Assembly (NCBI RefSeq): GCF_030285785.1
Contig: NZ_CP127247.1
Coordinates: 3,185,501 to 3,249,500 of the forward strand
Origin: Parasedimentitalea psychrophila
GTDB taxonomy: Bacteria; Pseudomonadota; Alphaproteobacteria; Rhodobacterales; Rhodobacteraceae
Direction: 5' to 3'
Length of the DNA: 64,000 nt
Of this stretch, positions 51,914-60,338 are shown piece by piece. The position numbers and the translations under genes are program-made. Each line of letters opens with the position of its first letter. Positions within the stretch are counted from its first letter, which is position 1. Under the pieces are notes generated by a model. It was not told where the DNA came from. It searched no databases and saw only the letters and a program-made list of their open reading frames with translations.

Positions 51914-52981
51914 GTGGATGTAGCTGATCTGGCGCCCCAAAATGGTGTCGAGACACAGAAAAAACATCGGTTGAGATGGGCCGTTGATTCGGCCGCTAAG
52001 GGGCTGCTGGCCTTTCTCGCGATCCTTCTGATCCTCGGCGCGGCACTATATCCTGCCGTTGTTCGCATCGTTCCCGCCGGCTCGGCTGGGGTCGTTTACA
52101 AACCGCTCTCCAACGGCACGATCACTGATCGGGTGTTTCAGGAAGGCGTGCACATTAAGTACCCCTGGGACAAGCTATATATCTACGACATCCGTATCCA
52201 GACCATCCTGCACGACTTTACCACCCTGACCAACAAAGGCTTGCCGGTGACGTTGAAACTGGCCATCCGCTATCACCCGGAACGCGAACTTGTCGGGTTG
52301 TTGCACAAACATATTGGTCCAAACTACGCCGAAGTCATTGTCGTAAATCAGATTGAATCGGTTCTGAGACGGCGGTTGGGACAGGCCGATCCTGAAGAAA
52401 TTTACACCAACAAGGCTGGCATTTTGACCAGTGTTCTGCAGGAGGCGGGCGAAGAAGCCGGCCAACGCTATGTAAAAATCACTGGGGTGCTCATCCGCGA
52501 AGTGGTTCTTCCGCCGCGCGTGGCTGCGGCGGTGGAAGATAAGCTGGTCTATCAACAGCAACTGGATGCCTATGAATTTAGGATCAGGCAACAGCGAAAG
52601 GAAGCCGAGCGTCTCAAGATTGAGGCCGGGGGCATTCACGACTATCTTTTCGAGATCAACAAAACACTGAATGACCGGTTAATCACCTGGCAGGGTATCC
52701 AGGCGACGCTGGAGCTGGCGGTTTCGAACAATGCCAAAGTCGTGGTGATTGGTGGCAGCCAGAATGGCCTGCCGCTCATTCTTGGTGGGGACACATTTTC
52801 AAATACTCCCAAGGGGCCGGCTGCTGTGGATGGGCGCTCGCCTCCGGGCATTTCTTTTACCAATGTCAGGCGCACTGAAACCGTACCGGTTGTCACCGGT
52901 CAGCCGCCACGCGCAGAAGTGGCGGACGGTTTGCTGACGGCAGCAGAATTCCTTGAGGCCCCATTCGAGGTGTTACCATGA
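51914..52981 (+). CDS. SPFH/prohibitin-like membrane protein
   Basis: 355 aa, GTG start with GGAGGACC upstream. One N-terminal anchor (residues 30-52, GLLAFLAILLILGAALYPAVV), then the SPFH domain (VRIVPAGSAGVVYKPLSNG to YVKITGVLIREVVLPPRV), a coiled coil (YEFRIRQQRKEAERLKIEAGG) and a proline-rich C-terminal tail. It resembles prohibitin/HflC-like scaffolds but is a different branch from the QmcA-type gene at 36818. The stop overlaps the start of the solute-binding gene (ATGA), so the products probably work as a complex. Confidence 0.83.
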   Translation: MDVADLAPQNGVETQKKHRLRWAVDSAAKGLLAFLAILLILGAALYPAVVRIVPAGSAGVVYKPLSNGTITDRVFQEGVHIKYPWDKLYIYDIRIQTILHDFTTLTNKGLPVTLKLAIRYHPERELVGLLHKHIGPNYAEVIVVNQIESVLRRRLGQADPEEIYTNKAGILTSVLQEAGEEAGQRYVKITGVLIREVVLPPRVAAAVEDKLVYQQQLDAYEFRIRQQRKEAERLKIEAGGIHDYLFEINKTLNDRLITWQGIQATLELAVSNNAKVVVIGGSQNGLPLILGGDTFSNTPKGPAAVDGRSPPGISFTNVRRTETVPVVTGQPPRAEVADGLLTAAEFLEAPFEVLP

Positions 52982-54171
52982 GCGTAAACAAGTTGCTTTT
53001 CTTTATCCTCTGCGTTGGCCTTGGCTTGAATCTGGTGGTCCGCGGCGGTCAGGAAGCTGAGCGCAACAGGCTCGATTTGTCGACCCGACCTCCCGCGATC
53101 AATGAGTTGGGGGCCCATAAGACCGTGGCGCTTGGACTGGTTTACAATGGCAACAGCCATCCCCAATTTCGCGAGGGGGTGAACATGGCCGTAGCCGAGG
53201 TGAATGCACGCGGTGGCCTACTCGGAAAGCCACTCGGGCTTATTGAAATGGACGAAGCGGCGCTGGACCCTGAGGAAAGAGACCGAAATGTCGTTGCGCG
53301 TCAGCTGGTCGAGAACTCCGCCCTGCTTGCGGTAATCGGTCATTCCACTCGGGCCAACGCTGCGCAGGCGGCCATTCTTTATGATGCAAACAGTGTCATA
53401 TATCTGAACGCTTTGGTGGCGCACAAGACTCTGAGCAATCTCCCCCTTGATTACACTTTCGCCATTATTCCCGACAGCCGGGACATTGGTGAAGGCATCG
53501 CGGATGCCATGTCGCAGTTAGGATTGCGTTCGGTGGCGATTGTTAGGGACCCTTCCGACCTCTCCGGCGAAATCGCCATTGCTGCAACAAACAGGGCGGC
53601 CTACCGGAAGATCGACATTGCCTTGCAGGTCACCCTGCACCGGCAACAGGCGAGCTATCAGGATCTGTTGACCCGTCTGGATCAAGCCGATGTTGATGCG
53701 CTGGTCATCCTGGCAAACCGACAAATGCGCGAGGGCCTGCTGCTGGACGCCGCGCGGCTGCGCTACGATCGGCCGATTCTGCTGGGGCATCCCGAAGGAT
53801 TTGGCCTAACGGCCAAGGACCGATTTTCAGAGAACCTGGTAATCCTAAAGCCCAGCCTATTTGCCGAGCAAGAGAATGCATACCAAGTGGCGGACTTTCG
53901 AAGAGCATTTTTACGCAGCTATGGAGTCACCCCAAATGGCTGGGCCGGTCAGGGTTATGACGCGGTGTTATTGCTGGCAGCCGCGGTAGACGCCGCACAG
54001 TCCCTTGATCCATCAGTTGTGGCACCAGCGCTGCGCAACAGCCTGCCCTGGGCAGGCATTACAGTTGGCTATCCTCATATCTCGCCGCAACCGACGGATT
54101 ATAGTGAATCTTTGACGTTTGTACCGGGCAATACTTTAGCATCTGACATTTTCATTTCTTCCAACCGATAG
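52978..54171 (+). CDS. Type I periplasmic binding protein (LivJ-like), probably membrane-anchored, no permease
   Basis: 397 aa. An uncleaved-looking N-terminal anchor (KLLFFILCVGLGLNLVV, no clear signal-peptidase or lipobox site), then a Peripla_BP_6 fold: VALGLVYNGNSHPQFREGVNMAVAEVNARGGLLG, AVIGHSTRANAAQAAILYDAN, LRSVAIVRDPSDLSG, YGVTPNGWAGQGYDAVLLLAAAV. Such proteins normally feed ABC permeases or act as receptor domains; no ABC genes are near. Encoded in overlap with the SPFH gene, which suggests ligand sensing by a membrane scaffold. Function unknown. Confidence 0.8.
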   Translation: MSVNKLLFFILCVGLGLNLVVRGGQEAERNRLDLSTRPPAINELGAHKTVALGLVYNGNSHPQFREGVNMAVAEVNARGGLLGKPLGLIEMDEAALDPEERDRNVVARQLVENSALLAVIGHSTRANAAQAAILYDANSVIYLNALVAHKTLSNLPLDYTFAIIPDSRDIGEGIADAMSQLGLRSVAIVRDPSDLSGEIAIAATNRAAYRKIDIALQVTLHRQQASYQDLLTRLDQADVDALVILANRQMREGLLLDAARLRYDRPILLGHPEGFGLTAKDRFSENLVILKPSLFAEQENAYQVADFRRAFLRSYGVTPNGWAGQGYDAVLLLAAAVDAAQSLDPSVVAPALRNSLPWAGITVGYPHISPQPTDYSESLTFVPGNTLASDIFISSNR

Positions 54172-54179
54172 GTGGCGAC

Positions 54180-54368
54180 ATGCCCATAGCAAATCACTTC
54201 GTTCTCTGGATTGCGGTAGCTTATCTTTTGACTTGCGGTGTTCTTGGAATCGTCGGCCGCCATCGCAAGCTCGGTGGTTGGGCATATTTTTTCGCTTCGA
54301 TTTGCCTGACGCCTTTACTTGGGCTTTTGCTATTGATGGCCTCCGACCCGCGCCATCGTCGCGGCTGA
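54180..54368 (+). CDS. Small two-helix membrane protein
   Basis: 62 aa, two hydrophobic segments (FVLWIAVAYLLTCGVLGIVG and WAYFFASICLTPLLGLLLLMA) joined by a basic turn (RHRKLGG), ending in DPRHRRG. It begins eight bases after the solute-binding gene stop and is the last gene of the DUF697-SPFH-receptor operon. Not a recognised family. The length and hairpin form suit a small regulatory subunit of a membrane complex. About 140 bases without a gene follow, up to the convergent FAD monooxygenase. Confidence 0.7.
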   Translation: MPIANHFVLWIAVAYLLTCGVLGIVGRHRKLGGWAYFFASICLTPLLGLLLLMASDPRHRRG

Positions 54369-54511
54369 GGGTGGCCTGGGGCAGGATTGCGGCATCGCCG
54401 GATTGGCATCAGGTGAAATCATCCACCCGATACAAATCGGTTCGGTTGTCAGGGACTGCTGTTGTGAGGCATCTGCGTCGAAAAAATTAGCGGAAACGCA
54501 CCAAGCTGTTG

Positions 54512-56389
54512 TTACAGGACCATGATTTTTTGAAAGAAAACCGCCAGTTCCTCAAAGCCATCCAGCGGCAGGACATGGGCGACATGCTGGTCAGGACGGA
54601 TGATCAGTAGCGCCCCTGTATTGCGGTCGATCCCGCGCATATCAAAAATGTCAGGGGTCTGCTTGAGATCAGGGCAGAAGGCCTTTTCGTAGTCCGTCAG
54701 ACGGTGGATCCCCTTGGTGGGCAGCAGCAGCTTTGGTAATGTTTCCAGTGTCATAGATTGATGCGGCAACTGGAACACGGCGCGCAGGTCAAAGAGACTG
54801 TCGATATCGGCCCCTTTGGGCGTAAAGCGTACCACCGGACTGTCCGGATTAGCGGTCAGAAAGTCGCAAAGCCGGGCAATGCCGCCACCGGGTTGGCCGC
54901 TATCCTGCGTCGCTGCAAAGGCGATTAACCGCCACCGGCCATCGGCTTTGAGCGTATGGCCAAGCTGCATCGGCTTGCCGTCACCCAGTCGGATCACCGG
55001 GGCTGAGTGGAACCGCATTCCAACTTTGAAACCTGCCGCCAGTGTTTGATGCGTCTGCGGCGCAGTGATGAGAGAGGTTTGATATCGGGTCTCAACTCCT
55101 GCGGTATAACGCCCGTGTTTCTGGAAAAACCGCTGGAATTGCGCGGCCTCTGCCGCGTCCTTGGGTTTGGCACTGAAAAGGCGGGCCATATCCCTGTCGA
55201 AGTCAATCAATTCCTTGGCTTTGGCGCGGCGTTCTTCCGAGTAGCTGTGCAGCAGAGCGGGGGCTGCCTGGCCACGCAAAACGGCCGCCAGCTTCCACCC
55301 CAGATTGAAAGTGTCGGCCATCGACACATTCATACCCTGGCCAGCCTTTGGGCTGTGAGTATGGCAGGCATCACCGGCGATGAAGATATTAGGGTTGCGG
55401 CTGCGCCGCTCTCCGTCAGGGACATCGTCAAAGGCATCACAGAGTCGTTGGGCTATTTCATAGGCAGACCACCAGGCGACCTCCTTTACATCCAGCGAAT
55501 AGGGGGCAAAGATAGCGCGCGCCTTTTCGATCAACATCTCAGACGACACCTTCCTGTCGGCGGCACGTTCATCGCCGTGCAACTCGTCCAGCTCAATATA
55601 CATTCGGACCATATAGCCGCCTTCGCGCGGGATAATCAGGATGCTGCCCTGATCCGCCGACTGGATGGCCGTTTTCAACCTAATATCCGGGAAATCGGTG
55701 ATGGCCAGCACGTCCATCACGCCCCAAAGCTGCCGTGCCGAGGTGCCTTTCAGGGCTTGGCCGATGAATGTTCGCACAGTGCTGTGGGCGCCGTCACAGC
55801 CAACAACATAGCGGGCGCGAATGATTTCCGTCTCGCGGTCGCCATCAAGGCATCTGAACGTGGCGGTGATGGGATAGTCCGCGTCATCAGATCTGCTTAG
55901 CTCTATCAGTTCTCGATTGTAATCTGGTGTCAGTCGATGCGGGCTGTTGTGCATGACCTCAAGGTGGAAATCATGCACCCTTGCCTGGTTGAGGATGACA
56001 TGGGGCATTTCAGACAGATCCTCGGCGACGTCCTGAATCCGGTCCGCCCGTTGCAGACCTGAGCCACCCTCAAGGGGGCGCCAGAACGCCACCTCATTGA
56101 CCCAGTAGCCCTCCTTGATCACCTTTTCCGCGAACCCGAAGGCTTGAAACATCTCGATTGACCGGCAAGCGATGCCATCGGCTTGGCCGACTTCCAGCGG
56201 TCCCGATTTGCGCTCTGTGATCCGCGTGGTGATCTCGGGAAAGGCAGACAATTGCGCCGCAAGTGTCAGCCCAGCCGGACCACAGCCAACGATCAGAACA
56301 TCAACGGTTGCTGAACTGGCATCTGTCGCGTCCAGCGCCTTTGCGACAAATGGAACGCCGGGGTGAAAGCCATTCAGATGATACTGCAT
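54512..56389 (-). CDS. FAD-dependent aromatic monooxygenase (phenol 2-monooxygenase-like)
   Basis: 625 aa, PHBH-fold flavoprotein hydroxylase with a C-terminal thioredoxin-like dimerisation domain. FAD motif VDVLIVGCGPAGLTLAAQLS, the DG motif ARYVVGCDGAHSTVRTFIG, and the second FAD motif IFIAGDACHTHSPKAGQGMN. The length and the late DMRGIDRNTGALLIIRPDQH region match phenol 2-monooxygenase/3-hydroxybenzoate 4-monooxygenase types. NADPH-dependent ortho-hydroxylation of a phenolic compound is expected; the compound is unknown. A 36-base palindrome lies 55 bases before the start. Confidence 0.9.
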   Translation of the reverse strand: MQYHLNGFHPGVPFVAKALDATDASSATVDVLIVGCGPAGLTLAAQLSAFPEITTRITERKSGPLEVGQADGIACRSIEMFQAFGFAEKVIKEGYWVNEVAFWRPLEGGSGLQRADRIQDVAEDLSEMPHVILNQARVHDFHLEVMHNSPHRLTPDYNRELIELSRSDDADYPITATFRCLDGDRETEIIRARYVVGCDGAHSTVRTFIGQALKGTSARQLWGVMDVLAITDFPDIRLKTAIQSADQGSILIIPREGGYMVRMYIELDELHGDERAADRKVSSEMLIEKARAIFAPYSLDVKEVAWWSAYEIAQRLCDAFDDVPDGERRSRNPNIFIAGDACHTHSPKAGQGMNVSMADTFNLGWKLAAVLRGQAAPALLHSYSEERRAKAKELIDFDRDMARLFSAKPKDAAEAAQFQRFFQKHGRYTAGVETRYQTSLITAPQTHQTLAAGFKVGMRFHSAPVIRLGDGKPMQLGHTLKADGRWRLIAFAATQDSGQPGGGIARLCDFLTANPDSPVVRFTPKGADIDSLFDLRAVFQLPHQSMTLETLPKLLLPTKGIHRLTDYEKAFCPDLKQTPDIFDMRGIDRNTGALLIIRPDQHVAHVLPLDGFEELAVFFQKIMVL

Positions 56390-56444
56390 GTGGGGTTTTC
56401 CAGTTTAGTATGTGCGCATATCAAGTAGCAGGCAGGGCGCCGTC

Positions 56445-56480
56445 GCGTCAATATGATATGTATGCATATCATATTGACGC
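56445..56480. promoter_or_regulatory. Perfect 16+4+16 palindrome upstream of the FAD monooxygenase
   Basis: GCGTCAATATGATATG-tatg-CATATCATATTGACGC. Outside it GCGCC (56437-56441) pairs with GGCGC (56483-56487). A related half-site GCGCATATCA lies at about 56414. This is a strong operator candidate, yet no regulator gene is adjacent. The remaining sequence to 56795 is AT-richer with no other gene called. Confidence 0.75.
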
Positions 56481-56795
56481 TCGGCGCGTTTTGCGTCGAA
56501 CTTGGTGTCCTCTATTTACAGGCCGTTTCATTGGATGTTCCAAGAGACGGATTTGGATGTGAATTTGAATTTCAAATAATTGCCCAACTAAATAGCAATC
56601 GTTGACAGATGCAGGGGAAGAGGTCACGGTTGGTTAAATGGCCTGTTTTTTTCGGGAAAAATATGGTGCTTTAAAGTCCGGGGTGCTTCGATTGCCGGAC
56701 GCAGTCACTTTGTAATGCATTTGAAGACTTGTTTATTGAATAGACAGCTGGCGACAAACGCGCCGGCATTGTCCAATTGGGGAGGGAACAAAATT

Positions 56796-57638
56796 ATGCC
56801 TAAAGGTGTCAAACGAAACCGCGGCGGTGATGACGATGGTGACGATGGGGATCGAAAATCAAAACGACTGAAAGAGCAACCTGATGAAGAAACTATTCTA
56901 GATCAGTTGAAACCGTTGAAGGCCACTCTGGGAAAGTTTTTGACGGGGGCATCAACTGCTCAGTATCGAGGAGGGGGGGTGAAGATCGGTGGGGCAGCGA
57001 CACCCGGGCCATTGAAGGCCACCCATAAATTTGAGGTCAATAGAATTGGACGTACCAGTGGATGCCATACATGTGGCAAGGCACCGAATGACGTATGGAT
57101 ATCAGATCACATCCCACCTAAAAATCTAAGTGAAAGTGCCATTTTAAACTATTGGCCAAAATGGAAGAAAGGGTCTTATCGTTTTTTTCCCCACTGCAAT
57201 ACATGCGCCGAGGATCAGAGTAAGCTGGTCAAAAAGTTGAATGCTATTGCTAAGAAGAAGGGTGCATTTCCGGATCTTTCGGCGAAAGAGAAAAAAAATA
57301 TTCACCATCAGGATTTGTCACTGAGTATTAAAGGGCAAAAGGCTGAAGCGTCTAACAACCAGCGCGATGAGATGCAAGATTTTGGCGATTCGGACGGATG
57401 CCATACATGTAAGAAAAAGCTGGCTAGCACTAAGTTCGATGCTGACCATGTTCCGCCCCAAGAATTTGGCACCGCGTATTTTCAGTATGCTTTGAGTGCC
57501 TTGAAAATCCGGGTTCCCAAATGGCAGGTGAGACCGCAGTGTAAAACTTGCTCCAGAAGCCAAGGGGATGACGTGAAGCAAATGGGTGTTAAAATTCGGA
57601 AAATTCTGACGGAGAACGGACTGTCTGTCTACAAGTAG
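56796..57638 (+). CDS. Unknown protein with two tandem zinc/HNH-like modules
   Basis: 280 aa from the ATG at 56796 (GGGAGGG upstream); a longer frame from 56715 lacks support. Basic/acidic N-terminus (KGVKRNRGGDDDGDDGDRK, SKRLKEQ). Two copies of one module follow. Copy 1: C90-x2-C93, D104-H105-I-P-P, C134-x2-C137, Q141. Copy 2: C202-x2-C205, D217-H218-V-P-P, C249-x2-C252, Q256. This four-cysteine plus DH pattern is what treble-clef/HNH nucleases show. Not a family that I can name; lower GC than its neighbours. DNA or RNA cleavage is possible but unproven. Confidence 0.7.
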   Translation: MPKGVKRNRGGDDDGDDGDRKSKRLKEQPDEETILDQLKPLKATLGKFLTGASTAQYRGGGVKIGGAATPGPLKATHKFEVNRIGRTSGCHTCGKAPNDVWISDHIPPKNLSESAILNYWPKWKKGSYRFFPHCNTCAEDQSKLVKKLNAIAKKKGAFPDLSAKEKKNIHHQDLSLSIKGQKAEASNNQRDEMQDFGDSDGCHTCKKKLASTKFDADHVPPQEFGTAYFQYALSALKIRVPKWQVRPQCKTCSRSQGDDVKQMGVKIRKILTENGLSVYK

Positions 57639-57765
57639 AAGCGATTAGCCCATATCGTAGATATGGCCCTGATTGGGCCGCCCCGTCAAACCGGCTGTTC
57701 CTCAGCCTATGAGGCTGTCGCGGTCAGACCGCAGGGCGGCCAATATCCAATGTGGATTGCGTTGG

Positions 57766-57784
57766 CCGGGGGGGGAGCCCCCGG
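57766..57784. repeat. GC hairpin, possible partial copy of the dispersed repeat
   Basis: CCGGGGG-gggag-CCCCCGG then ACCGC, just past the multicopper oxidase stop. It matches the hairpin half of the 17929 element but lacks the GGGATATTTT half. Confidence 0.5.
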
Positions 57785-57802
57785 ACCGCTTTCTGATCCG
57801 CC

Positions 57803-59110
57803 TCAGGCCACCTCCAGCCATGTTTTCATACCAGCCGCCTGATGCCCGAGCATATGGCAATGCAACAACCATTTGCCGGGATTGTCGAAGACGCAGAGAA
57901 TATCACGGGTGTCACCGGCGTCGACCAGGGTGGTATCCCTGAAGGCTGCCGGATTCCCATCCGCCTCAACTTCGAAAAAGTGGTGGCCATGCAGGTGAAT
58001 TCCATGTGGGAAACGGGTGTTGTTCACCAATGTTATGCGCGCGGTCTGGCCGCGTTTGAAGCTGTGAAATGGAATGTCAGTTAGTCCCGACTGACCGTTA
58101 AGGCCCCAGATGTCAGTCAGCGTATTGCGTGGGCTCATTGCGCCGCCGTCCATGGTGAGCGTCAGGGCCAGCGCATTGTCCAGGTCAGGCTGCGCCACCC
58201 TGTTGGCCGGTAGCGGCGGTATGATTGAGGCGACGCGGTGGTTATTGGTGCCTGTACTGGAAATCTCGCCCATAACATAGGGGCCGTCGCGGGTCGGAAA
58301 GACAAATTGAACGCCCTGGGGGGAGGTGACATCGGCAATGATATCGGCCCGCTGCGCCGGGGCCAGCACCAGGTCTGCAATGTCCTGAGGCTCGGCCAGC
58401 GGCATACCATCCAAAGCGACCAGCTTACCTTGGATGCCAGTCAGATCGATTGGGAACACGCGATCGGTTGCAACATTGATCAGGCGAAGGCGCAGGCGGT
58501 CGCCGGTGCGAACTGCACCTTCTGTGGTGATGATCGCGCGGGCAAAATTCCCCAACCGGCCCGCATGGGCCTGGTCATGCGGGCTGTCAAAGTCGGCAGC
58601 CAGGACGCCGGTGTCTGACATTCGCCAGTCATCAATCAGAACGGTAATATCGTGATCCACATCCGGTGGATTGGTTTCTTCGACGATCAACGGTCCATAT
58701 AACCCCTTGGCGACCTGCTCCCATGATCGGTTATGAGAGTGATACCAGAAGGTCCCCGCATCCGGCGCCCGAAAGCGATAGGTGAATGCATCGCCGGACG
58801 GGACGACATCCTGGGTCAGTCCCGGCACACCATCCATTGCGTTGTCCGCGCGCAGCCCATGCCAATGCACTGCCGATCCCTGATCGATCTGGTTCAGAAA
58901 TCTGACATCAAGGAAGCCTCCCTGAGGCAGGCGAAGTTCGGGGCCGGGTGTGGTGCCGTTGTACCCCCACATGGCGGTTTTTGGACTGCCACCTGGTAAG
59001 ATCTGGGCGCTCACAGATTGTGCAATCAGCTCGAGTGGAGTGGCCGCCCAGCTGAGCTGCGGAGCCAGTATTGCCGCGCAGCCCGCGGTCAGGAATTCAC
59101 GTCTTTTCAT
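57803..59110 (-). CDS. Multicopper oxidase (CueO/laccase-like), Tat-exported
   Basis: 435 aa from the ATG at 59110. Twin-arginine signal MKRREFLTAGCAAILAP, cleaved near SWAAT. All four copper-ligand groups are present: HWHG, WYHSHN, HGIHLHGHHF and LLHCHMLGHQAAGM (H-C-H-x3-H-x4-M, type 1 copper). Expected to oxidise Cu(I) or phenolics with O2 in the periplasm. No methionine-rich insert as in E. coli CueO. It is the last gene of a copper operon with copC, copD and a cytochrome c. Confidence 0.92.
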   Translation of the reverse strand: MKRREFLTAGCAAILAPQLSWAATPLELIAQSVSAQILPGGSPKTAMWGYNGTTPGPELRLPQGGFLDVRFLNQIDQGSAVHWHGLRADNAMDGVPGLTQDVVPSGDAFTYRFRAPDAGTFWYHSHNRSWEQVAKGLYGPLIVEETNPPDVDHDITVLIDDWRMSDTGVLAADFDSPHDQAHAGRLGNFARAIITTEGAVRTGDRLRLRLINVATDRVFPIDLTGIQGKLVALDGMPLAEPQDIADLVLAPAQRADIIADVTSPQGVQFVFPTRDGPYVMGEISSTGTNNHRVASIIPPLPANRVAQPDLDNALALTLTMDGGAMSPRNTLTDIWGLNGQSGLTDIPFHSFKRGQTARITLVNNTRFPHGIHLHGHHFFEVEADGNPAAFRDTTLVDAGDTRDILCVFDNPGKWLLHCHMLGHQAAGMKTWLEVA

Positions 59111-59118
59111 AGTGTTTC

Positions 59119-59985
59119 TCACATCGGTAATGCCAAAACGCTGGTCAGGGTCGCGGTCGCAACCAAGACAGCGGTGATGACAGTGATTTCCAGTTCAATG
59201 GAGCGGGCAAGGTGAGCCGCCGCCTTTTGATTTCCGGCTTGCATGGCTGGAATAAAGCGGAGTTTGTTGGCGGCTGCCAATCCTAGCAGCAGCGCGACCA
59301 AGGTCACTTTGCCGACAAGCGCCAAGCCATAAGCGGTTGTGAAGATCAGCGAGAGCGTCCCCAGGATCAACCAGGCCATCAGCCCTCCGGCCAGCACCAG
59401 CACGGCGACAATACCCGATGCCATGACACCAAATTTATCGCCGAAATTTGCGGCGACCGCCAAATATTCGGGATCGCGGGCCAGCCAGCGCAGCGGGGCA
59501 AGTATGCCAACCCAAAACGAAACGCCAAGCAGATGCAGCAGCAGCAGCAGGCGTATACCGGTTTGCTCCTGGTCCGGGATGTGGCCAATCTGCGTAAACG
59601 ACCACAGGGCAATAAGGCCGCCAGCCAGGCTGACCCATGCCCCGATCACAGGCAGGTACAGGCCGATACTGATCACGATGATGCCGGCCAACCGGTAGGT
59701 GAACGCCTCTCCCACCGAGGTGCCCCACAAAAGGCCAAGCATTTCGCGGTCAACCATACCTGCGATGTCGCCTGTTAGGGCCGCTCCGCGTAGCAGAAAA
59801 CCAATGATGGCGGCGGTGACTGCGACGCCAGCCAGACCAAGCGAAAAGCGCCGCAGGCGCGCATCAAGACACTTGACGTAGTCCCAAAAGATGAGGCGGA
59901 TCATGGCGATCCCCGTGGCCCCGGTAATCCCGGCGTAGAGTAGCAACTTTGCCAATATCGATGCGCTTTCCCAAATGTCCGGCAT
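59119..59985 (-). CDS. copD: Copper resistance protein CopD
   Basis: 288 aa, about eight membrane segments, inner-membrane partner of CopC for copper passage. Recognisable parts are AKLLLYAGITGATGIAMIRLI, LIALWSFTQIGHIPDQEQTG, LHLLGVSFWVGILAPLRWL (conserved HxxG/W motif) and LVGKVTLVALLLGLAAANKL. The ATG at 59985 has GAGGTG at the right distance; a TTG two codons earlier overlaps the copC stop. It ends eight bases before the oxidase start. Confidence 0.9.
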   Translation of the reverse strand: MPDIWESASILAKLLLYAGITGATGIAMIRLIFWDYVKCLDARLRRFSLGLAGVAVTAAIIGFLLRGAALTGDIAGMVDREMLGLLWGTSVGEAFTYRLAGIIVISIGLYLPVIGAWVSLAGGLIALWSFTQIGHIPDQEQTGIRLLLLLHLLGVSFWVGILAPLRWLARDPEYLAVAANFGDKFGVMASGIVAVLVLAGGLMAWLILGTLSLIFTTAYGLALVGKVTLVALLLGLAAANKLRFIPAMQAGNQKAAAHLARSIELEITVITAVLVATATLTSVLALPM

Positions 59986-59987
59986 GC

Positions 59988-60329
59988 TCAATTCACCTCA
60001 AAGGTGAAATCGCCCTGCATGGCGTGACCGTCCATGCCCAAGCCCCGCCATTCGATGTGGTAGGTGCCGTCGCCCATGTCTGGTAGCGGCAGCGTAAAGA
60101 TCCGCTCAAAATCGGTCTGCCCAACAAGATCAACAGGCACCGCCGGATCGTTGTCGTGGGTCACTTTCACCTTGGTCAATCGAATGTTCTTTGCAAAGTC
60201 GAAGCCGATCTGGGCCGGAACATCGGCAAGCTCAGCATGGTTGGACGGCGTTGTCGTGCTGACCTTTGAATGGGCAGATGCCCCCGAGGCAAGCAAGGCG
60301 GAAACGATCATTGTGATGATGATTTTCAT
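59988..60329 (-). CDS. copC: Periplasmic copper-binding protein CopC
   Basis: 113 aa with a signal peptide (residues 1-19, ITMIVSALLASGASA) so that the mature protein begins H20-S, the N-terminal histidine that binds Cu(II) in CopC proteins. Further family features are STTPSNHAEL (the usual P.. variant), FDFAKNIRLTKVKV, and the C-terminal YHIEWRGLGMDGHAMQGDFTFEV with copper-binding H/M residues. It lies between the cytochrome c gene and copD in the operon, with nine bases upstream and an overlap zone downstream. Confidence 0.92.
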   Translation of the reverse strand: MKIIITMIVSALLASGASAHSKVSTTTPSNHAELADVPAQIGFDFAKNIRLTKVKVTHDNDPAVPVDLVGQTDFERIFTLPLPDMGDGTYHIEWRGLGMDGHAMQGDFTFEVN

Positions 60330-60338
60330 GGTGATACC

